From positions 1 to 64,000 of the forward strand of contig DASUTB010000023.1 of NCBI GenBank assembly GCA_036374835.1: DNA of 64,000 nt. Direction: 5' to 3'. The stretch is from DASUTB01 sp036374835 (GTDB lineage: Bacteria > Actinomycetota > Actinomycetes > Jiangellales > Jiangellaceae). Shown here one piece after another: positions 8,342 through 17,040 of this stretch. The notes beneath the pieces were generated by a model. It was not told where the DNA came from. It searched no databases and saw only the letters and a list, made by a program, of their open reading frames with translations. A program made the translations under genes and the position numbers. The first letter of the stretch is position 1; every line of letters begins with the position of its first letter.

Positions 8342-8868
8342 GGCTGCGTGCCTCCGGTATCCCGCGCATCCAACAGTCCGCCCGGCGGGTCGATCACGAC
8401 CCGGCGCCCGGCCAGGTCCACTTCGGGAACGATCTGCGCCACGAACGGCACCAGGATCTCACGGTCGTCCGCTCCGCGAACCGCCAGCAGTTCCTGGCCG
8501 GGCAGGTGAACGACCTCGGCGATCTCGCCGACCGGTGCGCCGTCCACCGTGACCGCCCGCAGCCCGACCAACTGGTGGTCGTAGAACTCCTCGGGATCGT
8601 CCGGACGCTCCCGCGGGTCGACGTTCGCCAGGAGGCGGACACCGCGCAGCCGTTCGGCCGCGGTCCGGTCGGGCACGCCGGTGAACCGGACGAGCAGCCG
8701 TCCGCCGTGCCAGCGCATGCCGGCAACCGTGAGCGGGCCGGCGGCCTCCGGATCGGTATGCAGCTGCGCGCCCGCACCGAAGCGAGTGGCCGGATCGTCC
8801 GTGCGCGGCTCGACGGTCACCTCGCCGCGAATGCCGTGCGTCCGGCCGATCCGCCCGACCAAAACCAT
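8338..8868 (-). CDS. rimM: Ribosome maturation factor RimM
   Basis: This 176-aa protein binds S19 and helps mature the 30S head. The RimM N-terminal barrel opens with VGRIGRTHGIRGEV, and the PRC-barrel half includes EEFYDHQLVGLRAVTVDG. Homologs begin at MVLVGRIG, hence the ATG at 8868; ATGs at 8874 and 8880 only read through a palindrome. That palindrome (8868-8916) overlaps the start and I see no Shine-Dalgarno sequence before any of the three ATGs, which is odd inside an operon. Confidence 0.92.
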   Translation of the reverse strand: MVLVGRIGRTHGIRGEVTVEPRTDDPATRFGAGAQLHTDPEAAGPLTVAGMRWHGGRLLVRFTGVPDRTAAERLRGVRLLANVDPRERPDDPEEFYDHQLVGLRAVTVDGAPVGEIAEVVHLPGQELLAVRGADDREILVPFVAQIVPEVDLAGRRVVIDPPGGLLDARDTGGTQP

Positions 8869-8916
8869 GATCATGTTCATTCACCGTGCTATATACACGC
8901 TAAATGAACATGATCA
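8868..8916. repeat. Palindromic element between the KH gene and rimM
   Basis: TGATCATGTTCAT (8868-8880) and its exact complement (8904-8916) form a 13-bp stem around a 23-nt AT-rich loop. The same motif recurs at 18803-18851. It lies in the gap between the KH-domain gene and rimM and covers the rimM start codon. It could attenuate transcription or hide the ribosome-binding region. Confidence 0.65.
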
Positions 8917-8927
8917 CGGGAGGACGG

Positions 8928-9164
8928 CTAGCGCTCGTCGACGTCGACGAAGTCGACGCGAACTCCGTCGTCGGCGAGCGCACTGATCACCGTACGGAAC
9001 GCGGTCGCGGTACGCCCGCCCCGTCCGATGACCTTGCCCAGATCGTCCGGGTGAACGCGTACCTCGAGCAGCTGACCCTGACGGCGCCGGCGCGTACGGA
9101 CGGTCACATCGTCCGGATTGTCGACAATGCCCCGGACCAGGTGCTCGAGGACGTCCGCCAGCAC
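8928..9164 (-). CDS. KH-domain RNA-binding protein (KhpA-like)
   Basis: This 78-aa protein is a single KH domain of the YlqC/KhpA type with the GxxG loop GKVIGRGG at residues 43-50. Such proteins bind RNA and are linked to cell-length control in other Gram-positives. The GTG start lies five bases after the rpsP stop, in the universal rpsP-KH-rimM-trmD order. Downstream it is separated from rimM by the palindromic element. Confidence 0.93.
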   Translation of the reverse strand: MLADVLEHLVRGIVDNPDDVTVRTRRRRQGQLLEVRVHPDDLGKVIGRGGRTATAFRTVISALADDGVRVDFVDVDER

Positions 9165-9169
9165 AGCGC

Positions 9170-9784
9170 TCAGCTCTCTTCGGCCGGTGCGTCAGCCGCT
9201 TCGGCGTCCTTGGCCGCAGCCTCTTTCGCAGCGGTCTTCTTGGCCGGAGCCTTCTTGGCCGGAGCCTTCTTCGCAGCGGTCTTCTTGGCCGGAGCCTTCT
9301 TGGCGGCGGTCTTCTTAGCAGGCTTGGCGTCGTCGGCCGTCGCTTCGTCCGTCGCCGACTCTTCCGCCTTGGGTGCGGCCTTCTTGGCCGCCTTCTTGGC
9401 CGTCTTCTTCCTCGCACCGGCCTCGCTCTTGGCCTCGTCCTTGTGGACCTCGGCAAGCAACGCGTTGTACTTCTCGCTCTTGTCCGCCTTCGCCTCGGCG
9501 GTCTTCAACGTGCCTTCCGCGCCGGCGAGGCCCTTGAACTTCTGCCAGTCGCCGGTCACCTTCAGCAGCGCGAGGACCGGCTCGGTCGGCTGGGCACCGA
9601 CGCCGAGCCAGTATTGCGCCCGCTCAGAGTTGACGTCGATGAGGCTTGGGTCCTCTTTCGGGTGGTACTTGCCGATCTCTTCGATGGCACGACCGTCCCG
9701 CTTGGCGCGCGCGTCCGCGACGATGATGCGGTAGTGCGGGCTGCGGATCTTCCCCATCCGCTTTAACTTGATCTTGACAGCCAC
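9170..9784 (-). CDS. rpsP: 30S ribosomal protein S16 with long Lys/Ala tail
   Basis: The first 80 or so residues are a standard bS16 (MAVKIKLKRMGKIRSPHYRI, then GKYHPKEDPS and YWLGVGAQPTEPV). A tail of about 120 residues follows, unlike the short proteobacterial protein. Its last 90 residues are repeats of KKTAAKKAPAKK with an acidic end (about residues 118-204). Such tails are known in actinobacterial S16. The start is GTG, with an AGGAG 12 bases upstream. It is the first gene of the operon; the 176-bp gap to the amidohydrolase should hold the promoter. Confidence 0.95.
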   Translation of the reverse strand: MAVKIKLKRMGKIRSPHYRIIVADARAKRDGRAIEEIGKYHPKEDPSLIDVNSERAQYWLGVGAQPTEPVLALLKVTGDWQKFKGLAGAEGTLKTAEAKADKSEKYNALLAEVHKDEAKSEAGARKKTAKKAAKKAAPKAEESATDEATADDAKPAKKTAAKKAPAKKTAAKKAPAKKAPAKKTAAKEAAAKDAEAADAPAEES

Positions 9785-9961
9785 GGGTGCTGGATACTCC
9801 TGTAAATGAGTTCGGGTGAGCCGCCGTCGCCGGGTGGGGCACCGGATCGGACGCCTCGGGTGGACGCGGCGATCGCGGGTGAGAGGGTCCGCACGGTCGC
9901 CGGTTCAGCGTGCCATTGTGCCAGACTCGGACGCCTTCGTGCCAACTACCACCGGGCCGCA

Positions 9962-11041
9962 CTACCCGACGACCCGGCCGCGAAGCACGATCCGCTCGGG
10001 ATTGAGCAGCAGATCGGGATCGATCGTCGGATCGGCCGGGTACACGCACAGGTCCGCGGAGTCACCGTCGGCCAGTTCACCTGAGCCGCCGGTCAGATAC
10101 GCGCGGGCGCGCCAGGAAGCCGCCGCGACCGCGTCCGGTGCCGGAATACCCGCCTTGACCAGCTCCAGCACCTCGCGCGCGATCAGGCCGTGCGGCAACT
10201 GGCCGCCCGCGTCCGTGCCGGCGAATACCGGCACGCCGGCCTCGTAGGCGCTGCGAATCGTGTCGAAGCGGCGCTCGTGCAGCCGGCGCATGCGCTCGGC
10301 GTACCGCGGGAACTTCTCCTCACCCTGCGCCGCGTACTTCGGAAAGTTGGCGATATTGATCAGTGTCGGAACCAGCGACACCTGACGTTCGGCCATCACC
10401 GCGATCAGGTCGTCCGACAGGCCGGTGCCGTGCTCGATGCCGTCGATGCCGGCCGCAAGCAGATCGGGCAGCGCGTCCTCACCGAATACGTGCGCGGTCA
10501 CGCGGGCGCCGTGCTCGTGAGCCCGCTTAATCGCCCCCACGAGAGCGTCCCGCGGCCAGCACGGCCCCAGATCACCGGCTTCCCGGTCGATCCAGTCGCC
10601 GACCAGCTTGACCCAGCCGTCACCCTGTTTGGCCTCCTGCACCACGTACGCCTCTAGCTCATCCGGCTCGATCTCCCAGCCGAAGTTGCGCAGGTAACGC
10701 TTCGTTCGCGCGATATGCCGGCCGGCGCGGATGATCCGCGGCAGATCCGCTCGATCGTCGATCCACCGGGTATCCGCGGGCGAACCCGCGTCCCGCAGCA
10801 GCAGCACACCGGCGTCCCGGTCGGCCACGGCCTGCTGCTCGGCCTCGGAACGCGGGACGGCGCCCTGCGCGTCGAGCCCGACATGGCAATGCATGTCGAT
10901 GAGCCCAGGCAGGATCCACCCGGACCCGACGGTCTCGGCTCCTGGGACCGGCTCGAACGTCACCAGCCCGTCCCTGATCCAGACGTCCCGGTGGTTCCGC
11001 TCGGGCAACAGCACGCCGCGCACGTGCAGCGGTTGGGTCAT
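9962..11041 (-). CDS. Metal-dependent amidohydrolase (imidazolonepropionase-like)
   Basis: This 359-aa TIM-barrel hydrolase has the full amidohydrolase metal set: H51 and H53 in DMHCHVG, K145 in GWVKLVGD as the probable carboxylated lysine, H184 in VTAHVFGED, H204 in GIEHGTGL and D277 in FAGTDAG. The substrate is not evident; relatives include prolidase/imidazolonepropionase-like enzymes, and a similar gene lies near ffh and rpsP in other actinomycetes. The ATG at 11041 was chosen; an upstream extension of 25 residues is Arg-rich and unlikely. It follows the DUF4192 gene on the same strand. Confidence 0.85.
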   Translation of the reverse strand: MTQPLHVRGVLLPERNHRDVWIRDGLVTFEPVPGAETVGSGWILPGLIDMHCHVGLDAQGAVPRSEAEQQAVADRDAGVLLLRDAGSPADTRWIDDRADLPRIIRAGRHIARTKRYLRNFGWEIEPDELEAYVVQEAKQGDGWVKLVGDWIDREAGDLGPCWPRDALVGAIKRAHEHGARVTAHVFGEDALPDLLAAGIDGIEHGTGLSDDLIAVMAERQVSLVPTLINIANFPKYAAQGEEKFPRYAERMRRLHERRFDTIRSAYEAGVPVFAGTDAGGQLPHGLIAREVLELVKAGIPAPDAVAAASWRARAYLTGGSGELADGDSADLCVYPADPTIDPDLLLNPERIVLRGRVVG

Positions 11042-11118
11042 GACGTCCGACCATAGCGCCGCCGCCTGCCGGCGCGACACGAGCGTCCGGCGATATGGGT
11101 ACCGGGCGATCACCATTC

Positions 11119-12183
11119 CTAGCCGTCGCGCCGTTCGCGTCGCGACGGCCGCGCGTGGTCGCGCATGGCCTCGCCGTAGACCTTCCCGAACTGCCGCGGA
11201 TCGACCGGGCTTTGGAGTGCGGTCTCGATCAGCCGCGCCAGCGAGTAGCCCGGATCGCTGCGCAGCGAACGCTCGACCGCGACGTTGCCCAGCGCTCCGT
11301 CGCCGTCCAGGTAGGCCACGCTCGCGAGCATCGCGCAGATCGGCGCGGCGTCGTCGTCCAGAGCACGTTGCGCCAGTGCGGTGAGCAGGGCCAGCAGGGC
11401 TCGGCGGTCATCGTCGTCGGCGCCCCACCCGATGACCGCGTCCCTGGCCAGAACATCGGTGAAGCCGACCAGTGCCCGGCACGCCTCCGCGTCATCGAGA
11501 TCGGTCCGGCCGGATTCGAAACGCTGTAGCAGCGTGTCGGTCAACTCCAGCGTCCGCGCGCGGGCGCCGTCAATGCCGTCGGCTTCGAGTTCGTCGGCGA
11601 ACATCTTGACCGCTTCTCGGTAGCGCTGGTCGAGGTCGACCTCGCGTAGTGCGACCGGCCCCTTGACGCTTTGCTCCAGGTGCTGGCGGTCGGGCCGGAC
11701 GACGCGTCCGCACAGCGCGGTCAACGCCTCGACCTCGGCCGCCGGTCCGGTGAGTTCGTCCGGCAGCGGTGTGCCGTCCACGGGATTGATGTCGTCACGG
11801 TCGTACGACCACCAGCGTCCGGCGCGGACGAGCAGCAGGTGGAGGTAGCCGATACCGTACCGGCCGAGTTCACGGATCGTGTTGTCGACCAGTGCCTGAC
11901 GTGGCAGCTCGCCCTCGCTGTCCGGCGCTTCGGTGAAGCAGACGACCATGACACCGCAGGCGTCGCGGGCGACCGCACGCGCCGCGACATCAACGGCGAG
12001 GCCGGGCTCGTCCTCCGGAGTGGGCGGTAGGTCGTAGCGCAGGGTGAGGTCCTGTCTCTTGCGCTCACCCCGCATGCACATGACCACCATGCTTTCGCTG
12101 GGATGGAATCCGACGATGGCTGGAAGGCTGCAGATGACATCTTCTGGCGTCGTAAGCTTAACGACATGCGTTGTAGTAGTCAT
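11119..12183 (-). CDS. DUF4192 family protein
   Basis: This 354-aa protein matches the actinobacterial DUF4192 family: the start VVKLTTPEDVICSLPAIVGF and PSESMVVMCMRG are typical. The second half is helical and acidic. No enzymatic motif is seen and the role is unknown. It is followed by the amidohydrolase gene after 77 bp, so the two may be co-transcribed. A consensus DnaA box lies 53 bp upstream of its ATG. Confidence 0.85.
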   Translation of the reverse strand: MTTTTHVVKLTTPEDVICSLPAIVGFHPSESMVVMCMRGERKRQDLTLRYDLPPTPEDEPGLAVDVAARAVARDACGVMVVCFTEAPDSEGELPRQALVDNTIRELGRYGIGYLHLLLVRAGRWWSYDRDDINPVDGTPLPDELTGPAAEVEALTALCGRVVRPDRQHLEQSVKGPVALREVDLDQRYREAVKMFADELEADGIDGARARTLELTDTLLQRFESGRTDLDDAEACRALVGFTDVLARDAVIGWGADDDDRRALLALLTALAQRALDDDAAPICAMLASVAYLDGDGALGNVAVERSLRSDPGYSLARLIETALQSPVDPRQFGKVYGEAMRDHARPSRRERRDG

Positions 12184-12235
12184 ACCGACTACGTTGGCTC
12201 AGCTTCATCGCCTTTGCCATGCGCCAATCGTAATC

Positions 12236-12244
12236 TGTGGATAA
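12236..12244 (-). promoter_or_regulatory. Perfect DnaA-box 9-mer upstream of the DUF4192 gene
   Basis: The minus strand reads TTATCCACA, 53 bp before the DUF4192 start, in a promoter position. It is the second exact copy in the window. Confidence 0.4.
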
Positions 12245-12304
12245 CTCCACCGTTTCAATCAGTTTGTCAGAAGCGACGGCTGGCTGCCGCGAAGTGAAAC
12301 CCGT

Positions 12305-12400
12305 CGTTGAGGCGGGCCGAGGGCGGTCGGGGCGTGGCCGGGCGTTAGCGAGCGAGGAACGAGCGAGCGCGGGCGGGACCGACCTCGGCCGGCCTCAACG
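12305..12400 (-). terminator. Large terminator stem-loop after ffh
   Basis: Two 24-bp arms (12305-12328 and 12377-12400) are complementary at 22 positions; the left arm starts CGTTGAGGCGGGCCGAGG. The right arm starts two bases after the ffh stop. The 48-nt loop contains GCGAGCGAGGAACGAGCGAG, a motif often seen in actinomycete intergenic regions. Confidence 0.65.
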
Positions 12401-12402
12401 AC

Positions 12403-13989
12403 TCATCGATTCTTGAAGAACTCCGCGACATCATCCGGCAGCTCAAAGTCCCCGGCCTCACCGTCCGAACCGCCGAACGCGGCCGGCAACGCACCCGGTT
12501 CCGCGTTGCGCTTCTGTTCGGCCGCCTTGGCCTGGGCCGCGCGCTTGGCCGGATTTCCAGAGCGGGCGCCGCGGGTCTTGCCCTTCTTGGCTTTCTTGCC
12601 CTTGCTCTTCTTGCTGCCACCGGCGCCCGGCAACCCTGGCATGCCAGGCATACCCGGCATCCCTGGCATGCCGCCGAGCTTGCCGGACGCGGCCTGGCTC
12701 ATCATCTCGCGCGCGGTGAAGAAACGCTCCACGAGCTGGTTCACCGCGCTGACCTCGCTGCCGGAACCGCGCGCGATCCGCGCCCGCCGGGAGCCGTTGA
12801 TGATCTTCGGGTTCTCCCGCTCGTCCGGAGTCATGGACTGGATGATCGCCTGTATCCGGTCGATCTCGCGGTCATCGAAGTTGTCCAGCGCCTCGCGCAT
12901 CTGGCCGGCGCCGGGGAGCATGCCCATCAAGGACTTGAACGAACCCATCTTGCGGATCGCCTTGAGCTGGTCTAGGAAGTCCTCCAGGGTGAAGTCGCTG
13001 CCCTTCTTCTTCTGCAGCTTCCTCGCCATCTCCTCGGCCTGCGAGGCGTCGAAGACCTTCTCGGCCTGCTCGATCAGCGTCAGCATGTCGCCGAGGTCGA
13101 GGATGCGCGAGGCCATCCGCTCGGGATGGAACACGTCGAAGTCGGTGAGCTTCTCGCCGTTGGAGGCGAACATCACCTGCCGGCCGGTGACCGAAGCGAC
13201 GGACAGCGCCGCGCCACCGCGGGCGTCGCCGTCCAGCTTGGTCAGCACCACGCCGTCGAACCCGACACCGCTCATGAAGGCCTCGGCGGTGGTCACGGCG
13301 TCCTGGCCGACCATCGCATCGACGACGAACAGCGTCTCGTCCGGCCGGACGGCGTCCCTGATGTCGGCCGCCTGCTGCATCATCTCCGCGTCGATACCGA
13401 GCCGGCCCGCGGTGTCGACGATCACGACGTCGTACAGCTTGGCCTTGGCGTGTTCGACACCGCTGCGGGCCACCTCGACCGGGTTGCCGACGCCGTTGCC
13501 CGGCTCGGGCGCCCACACCGCGACGCCGGCCTGCTCCCCGACCACCTGGAGCTGGGTGACGGCGTTCGGGCGCTGCAGGTCGGACGCGATCAGCAGCGGC
13601 TGGCGGCCCTCGTTCTTGAGCCGCAGCGCGAGCTTTCCGGCCAGCGTCGTCTTACCCGTACCCTGCAGACCCGCCAGCATGATCACCGTCGGCGGGTGCT
13701 TGGCGTACCGCAGCGTCCGGGTCTCGCCACCGAGGATGCGCACCAGCTCGTCGTTGACGATCTTGATGACCTGCTGCGCCGGGTTCAGCGCCTGGGAGAC
13801 CTCGGCGCTGCGCGCGCGTTCCTTGACCGCGGCGATGAAGTCCTTGACGACGGGAAGCGACACGTCGGCTTCCAAGAGCGCGACCCGGATCTCGCGCGCG
13901 GTCGCATCGATGTCGGCCTCGGACAGACGTCCCTTGCCGCGCAGGTTCTTGAAGGTCGCGGTGAGGCGATCGGAGAGCGTGGCGAACAC
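12403..13989 (-). CDS. ffh: Signal recognition particle protein Ffh
   Basis: This 528-aa GTPase binds 4.5S RNA and signal sequences and delivers ribosomes to FtsY. The N domain is at residues 1-95. The G domain contains GLQGTGKTT (107-115), DTAGRLGID and TKLDGDARGGA. The Met-rich M domain ends in repeated PGM units and a Lys-rich tail. The start is GTG. It is followed by a strong stem-loop. Both sides of ffh are conserved order, but the region upstream (14.1-33.5 kb) is accessory. Confidence 0.97.
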   Translation of the reverse strand: MFATLSDRLTATFKNLRGKGRLSEADIDATAREIRVALLEADVSLPVVKDFIAAVKERARSAEVSQALNPAQQVIKIVNDELVRILGGETRTLRYAKHPPTVIMLAGLQGTGKTTLAGKLALRLKNEGRQPLLIASDLQRPNAVTQLQVVGEQAGVAVWAPEPGNGVGNPVEVARSGVEHAKAKLYDVVIVDTAGRLGIDAEMMQQAADIRDAVRPDETLFVVDAMVGQDAVTTAEAFMSGVGFDGVVLTKLDGDARGGAALSVASVTGRQVMFASNGEKLTDFDVFHPERMASRILDLGDMLTLIEQAEKVFDASQAEEMARKLQKKKGSDFTLEDFLDQLKAIRKMGSFKSLMGMLPGAGQMREALDNFDDREIDRIQAIIQSMTPDERENPKIINGSRRARIARGSGSEVSAVNQLVERFFTAREMMSQAASGKLGGMPGMPGMPGMPGLPGAGGSKKSKGKKAKKGKTRGARSGNPAKRAAQAKAAEQKRNAEPGALPAAFGGSDGEAGDFELPDDVAEFFKNR

Positions 13990-14148
13990 GTAAAACCTCG
14001 TGGTCAGCTAATGGGTGCGGGTTCCAGGGTAACCGGAGCCGGCCCGTCAACCCCTAATCACCGCACGCACGGCCCCGCGCGGGTCTCCGGTGCGGTGTCG
14101 TGCCCGCGACCGGACAGACGCACCGACCTGCCGGTCTACGATGCGAGC

Positions 14149-14601
14149 GTGACGCACACCCAGATTCGCCGAGCAGTGGCCGACGACGTTCCGGCGATCG
14201 TGGCCATGCTCGCGGATGACCGGCTCGGCGCTACTCGAGAATCGGCAGACGATCTGAGCCCGTACCGGTCGGCGTTCGACGATATCGATGCGGACCCCCG
14301 CCAGCACCTCATGGTGGCCGTGCGTGAGGACAGGGTGGTGGGCACGCTCCAGCTGACCGTCATCCCGGGTCTGAGCAGGCGTGGGAGCAAACGAGCGTTG
14401 ATCGAGGCGGTCCGCGTCCATCGCAGCGAACGCGGACAGGGGCTCGGCAAGCAGTTGATCGAGTGGGCGATTGCCGAATCCGGCCGACTCGGCTGCGCCT
14501 TGGTCCAGCTGACTTCGGACGCCACCCGCGAGGACGCGCATCACTTCTACGAGCGTCTTGGCTTCAATCGCTCGCACGTCGGCTTCAAGCTCCAGCTGTG
14601 A
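14149..14601 (+). CDS. GNAT family N-acetyltransferase
   Basis: This 150-aa protein has the GNAT fold. The acetyl-CoA loop is VRVHRSERGQGLGKQLIEWA, and the C-terminal pattern is SDATREDAHHFYERLGF. The substrate is unknown. A TACGAT box (14137-14142) sits six bases before the GTG start, suggesting a leaderless mRNA; there is no Shine-Dalgarno sequence. It converges on the acyl-CoA dehydrogenase gene with a 46-bp gap. Confidence 0.88.
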   Translation: MTHTQIRRAVADDVPAIVAMLADDRLGATRESADDLSPYRSAFDDIDADPRQHLMVAVREDRVVGTLQLTVIPGLSRRGSKRALIEAVRVHRSERGQGLGKQLIEWAIAESGRLGCALVQLTSDATREDAHHFYERLGFNRSHVGFKLQL

Positions 14602-14647
14602 GCCCCGAGTCGTGGGTGGAGCTACTGCACCTCTGGCGACAGCAGAA

Positions 14648-15790
14648 TCACCCAGGTTTCGCGTCCCGGAACAGATGGCGGGCGATGATCTCGCGCTGGA
14701 TCTCCGACGTGCCCTCGTAGATCCGCGGCGCGCGCACTTCGCGGTAGAGATGCTCGAGGACGTGGCCCCGTTCCAGCGCCCGCGCTCCACACACCTGAAT
14801 CGCCACGTCGACGGCGGTCTGGGCCGTCTCGGTGGCGTAGAGCTTGGCCATCGCGGACAGATGCGAGACGTCGTCAGCGCCGGAGTCATAGGCGGACGCG
14901 GCGCCATGGACGAGCATCCGGGCCGCCTGCAGCCGCGTCGCGACGTCGGCGAGCTGGTGCGTCACTCCCTGGAACTCGCGCAACGGGCGGCCGAACTGTT
15001 CCCGCCCGGACGCGTACGCCACGGCGGCATCCAGCGCCGCCTGCGCCATGCCGACCGAGAACGCCCCGACGCTGGGCCGGAACAGGTCGAACGTGCGCAT
15101 CGCGACGTCCCATCCGCCGTCGACCTTCCCGAGAACGTGTGTCGCCGGTACGGTTACGCGGTCGAACACCAGCCGGCCGATCGGGTGCTCGGAGACCAGC
15201 TCGAGCGGTTCGCCGCTGAGCCCGGCGCTGTCGCGGGGGACGGCGAACGCCGTGATGCCCTTGGCCCGCGGCCCGCCGCCGGTGCGGGCGAACACCGAGT
15301 AGATGTCGGCGTCCGGCGCGTTGGAGATGTAGACCTTCTCCCCCGTCAGCCGGTACGCATCACCGTCCCGGACGGCCGACAGCTCGAGCGAACCGGCGTC
15401 CGAGCCCGCGTTCGGCTCGGTCAGGGCCAGCCCCGCGGCCGCCGTACCGGATGACAGGCGAGGCAGCCATTCGTCGACGATCTCGACGGTTCCCGCCCGC
15501 ATGATCGGATACGTGCCGAGGCCCTGAACCGCGAGTGCGGTCTCCGCCTCGGTGCAGTAGCGCGCCAGCCCTTCGCGCATCAGGCACAGGTCGAGCGCGC
15601 CTAGCCGGCCGGGCTGACCGAAGAGCCGGTCGAAAAGGCCATGCCCGGCAAGCTCGGCCAGCAACTTCCGGTTGATCCGGCCCGGCTCCCCCGCCGCCGC
15701 GACCGGGGCCAGTGCCCGGCCGGCACGCTCCGCGCCGGCCAGCAGGTCACGTTGCTCATCGCTGAGATGTGCGTACTGGACGTTGCTCAC
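14648..15790 (-). CDS. Acyl-CoA dehydrogenase
   Basis: This 380-aa flavoprotein has the typical acyl-CoA dehydrogenase segments: LTEPNAGSDAGSL and GEKVYISNAPDA for FAD and substrate binding, REQFGRPL, and IYEGTSEIQREIIAR with the catalytic Glu region near the C-terminus. It would oxidise a ring-derived CoA thioester in the catabolic operon. The GTG start overlaps the preceding Rid gene by no bases (stop at 15791-15793). It is the last gene of the six-gene minus-strand cluster from 21759 to 14648. Confidence 0.92.
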   Translation of the reverse strand: MSNVQYAHLSDEQRDLLAGAERAGRALAPVAAAGEPGRINRKLLAELAGHGLFDRLFGQPGRLGALDLCLMREGLARYCTEAETALAVQGLGTYPIMRAGTVEIVDEWLPRLSSGTAAAGLALTEPNAGSDAGSLELSAVRDGDAYRLTGEKVYISNAPDADIYSVFARTGGGPRAKGITAFAVPRDSAGLSGEPLELVSEHPIGRLVFDRVTVPATHVLGKVDGGWDVAMRTFDLFRPSVGAFSVGMAQAALDAAVAYASGREQFGRPLREFQGVTHQLADVATRLQAARMLVHGAASAYDSGADDVSHLSAMAKLYATETAQTAVDVAIQVCGARALERGHVLEHLYREVRAPRIYEGTSEIQREIIARHLFRDAKPG

Positions 15791-16201
15791 CTACGCCTCC
15801 TCCGGGACGACGGCCACTCCGACCAGCTCGACCATGGCGTCGGTGTCGAACAGCTCGGAGATCCCGAGCAGTGCGGTGGCCACGTAGTGCTTTCCGAAGT
15901 GGCGACGATAGGCCGTACCGAGATCGGTCAGTGCGCAGCGGTACGCACCGACGTCGGTGGTGTAGATGGTCAGTGCCACCAGGTGCTCCGGCCGGGCGCC
16001 GGCGGCCTCAAGCGCGCCGACGACATTCGCCGCGGCCACGTCGAACTGCTCGGCGACGGTCGACCCGACGATCGAACCGTTCGGATCGAGAGCGGTCTGG
16101 CCACCGAGGAAGACGTGCCGGCCAGGCGACGCCGCCACCGCGTGTGCGTAGCCGCTGGGCGGGGCGAGGCCGGGCGCGGTCACGATCTCGTGCGGGCTCA
16201 T
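15791..16201 (-). CDS. Rid family (YjgF/UK114-like) protein
   Basis: This 136-aa protein has the chorismate-mutase-like fold of the Rid family, with HVFLGGQTALDPNGS and LVALTIYTTDV. Rid proteins hydrolyse enamines and imines to ketones and ammonia. The usual RidA arginine in the C-terminal (P)xxR(S/T) motif is not evident, so it may be a divergent subgroup. The ATG overlaps the crotonase stop (ATGA). In this operon it could release the amino group of the 2-amino-ring intermediate; that is inference. Confidence 0.85.
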   Translation of the reverse strand: MSPHEIVTAPGLAPPSGYAHAVAASPGRHVFLGGQTALDPNGSIVGSTVAEQFDVAAANVVGALEAAGARPEHLVALTIYTTDVGAYRCALTDLGTAYRRHFGKHYVATALLGISELFDTDAMVELVGVAVVPEEA

Positions 16202-17025
16202 CGTCCCCTCCACTCCGGGTCGCGCCCTTGCCGCCATGCGGCGAGGAATTCCGCGTGGTCGTCGCTTTTCATCAGCAGCGCCTGCGTGATGGCCTCGAGC
16301 TCGATCGCACTTCCGAGATCCATGTCGAGCTCGCGGGTGAGCAGCACCTTCGTCGTGGAGTACGCCCACGCCGGGCCGCCGGCCAGCCGCCGGGCCAGCT
16401 GCGCCGTCACGTCCGGCAGCGAGTCGTCGTCGACCACCTCGGTCGCCAACCCAATGGCGTGTGCGCGTTCGGCGTCGACCTTGTCGCCGAGCATCAGCAG
16501 TTCGGTGGCCCGACCGAGTCCGACAAGGCGCGGCAGCAAATACGCCGAGCCCATGTCCGCGCCGGCCAGGCCGACCCTGGTGAACAGGAAGGCGAAGGTC
16601 GCCGAGCGAGCCATGAGGCGGAAATCGCTGGCCAGCGCCAAGACGCTTCCGGCGCCGGCCGCGACGCCGTTGATCCCGGCGATCAGCGGCAGCGGGCAGT
16701 CGCGCAGCGCCTTGGTGACCGCGCCGGTCATCCGGGTGAACTCGAGCAGCCCGTGCGCGTCCATCTTCTGCAGCTCGCCGATGATCTCCTCGACGTCGCC
16801 TCCGGAGCAGAAGCCGCGTCCCTCCCCCGTCAGGACGACGACCTTCACATCTCCCCGATGCGGCAACTCCGCCAGCAGGTCCCGCAGGTCCGCGTACACG
16901 TCGAAGGTGAGCGCGTTGAGCTTGTCCGGCCGGTTGAACCGTACCGTCGCCACGCCGTCGTCCACGTCGAACTCGAAGTGCCGCCACTCGTCGGTGAAGC
17001 CCGCCGAACCTCGAAACGGACTCAC
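16198..17025 (-). CDS. Enoyl-CoA hydratase/isomerase family protein
   Basis: This 275-aa crotonase-fold protein contains FNRPDKLNALTFD, an oxyanion-hole segment GRGFCSGGDVEEI, and AGINGVAAGAGSVLALASDF. The GTG at 17025 is chosen because an AGGAGGG lies seven bases upstream; a longer reading from 17052 would read into the terminal repeat of the element at 17041-17204. It is coupled to the Rid gene. It likely hydrates or opens a ring CoA thioester. Confidence 0.9.
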   Translation of the reverse strand: MSPFRGSAGFTDEWRHFEFDVDDGVATVRFNRPDKLNALTFDVYADLRDLLAELPHRGDVKVVVLTGEGRGFCSGGDVEEIIGELQKMDAHGLLEFTRMTGAVTKALRDCPLPLIAGINGVAAGAGSVLALASDFRLMARSATFAFLFTRVGLAGADMGSAYLLPRLVGLGRATELLMLGDKVDAERAHAIGLATEVVDDDSLPDVTAQLARRLAGGPAWAYSTTKVLLTRELDMDLGSAIELEAITQALLMKSDDHAEFLAAWRQGRDPEWRGR

Positions 17026-17040
17026 GCCACGCCCTCCTGC

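Noticed and set aside
9170..9420. Foreign or recombinant origin of the repeat-rich rpsP tail (and the hup tail at 59710-59925)
   Set aside because: Lys/Ala tails on S16 and HU are known in actinomycetes; the internal DNA repeats follow from the amino-acid repeats.
12413..13993. A 526-codon open frame on the plus strand opposite ffh
   Set aside because: It is an antisense shadow of a GC-rich gene: Ser/Arg/Ala-rich, with no domain, while ffh is unmistakable on the other strand. Many similar shadows exist (for example opposite smc, recG and glnD).
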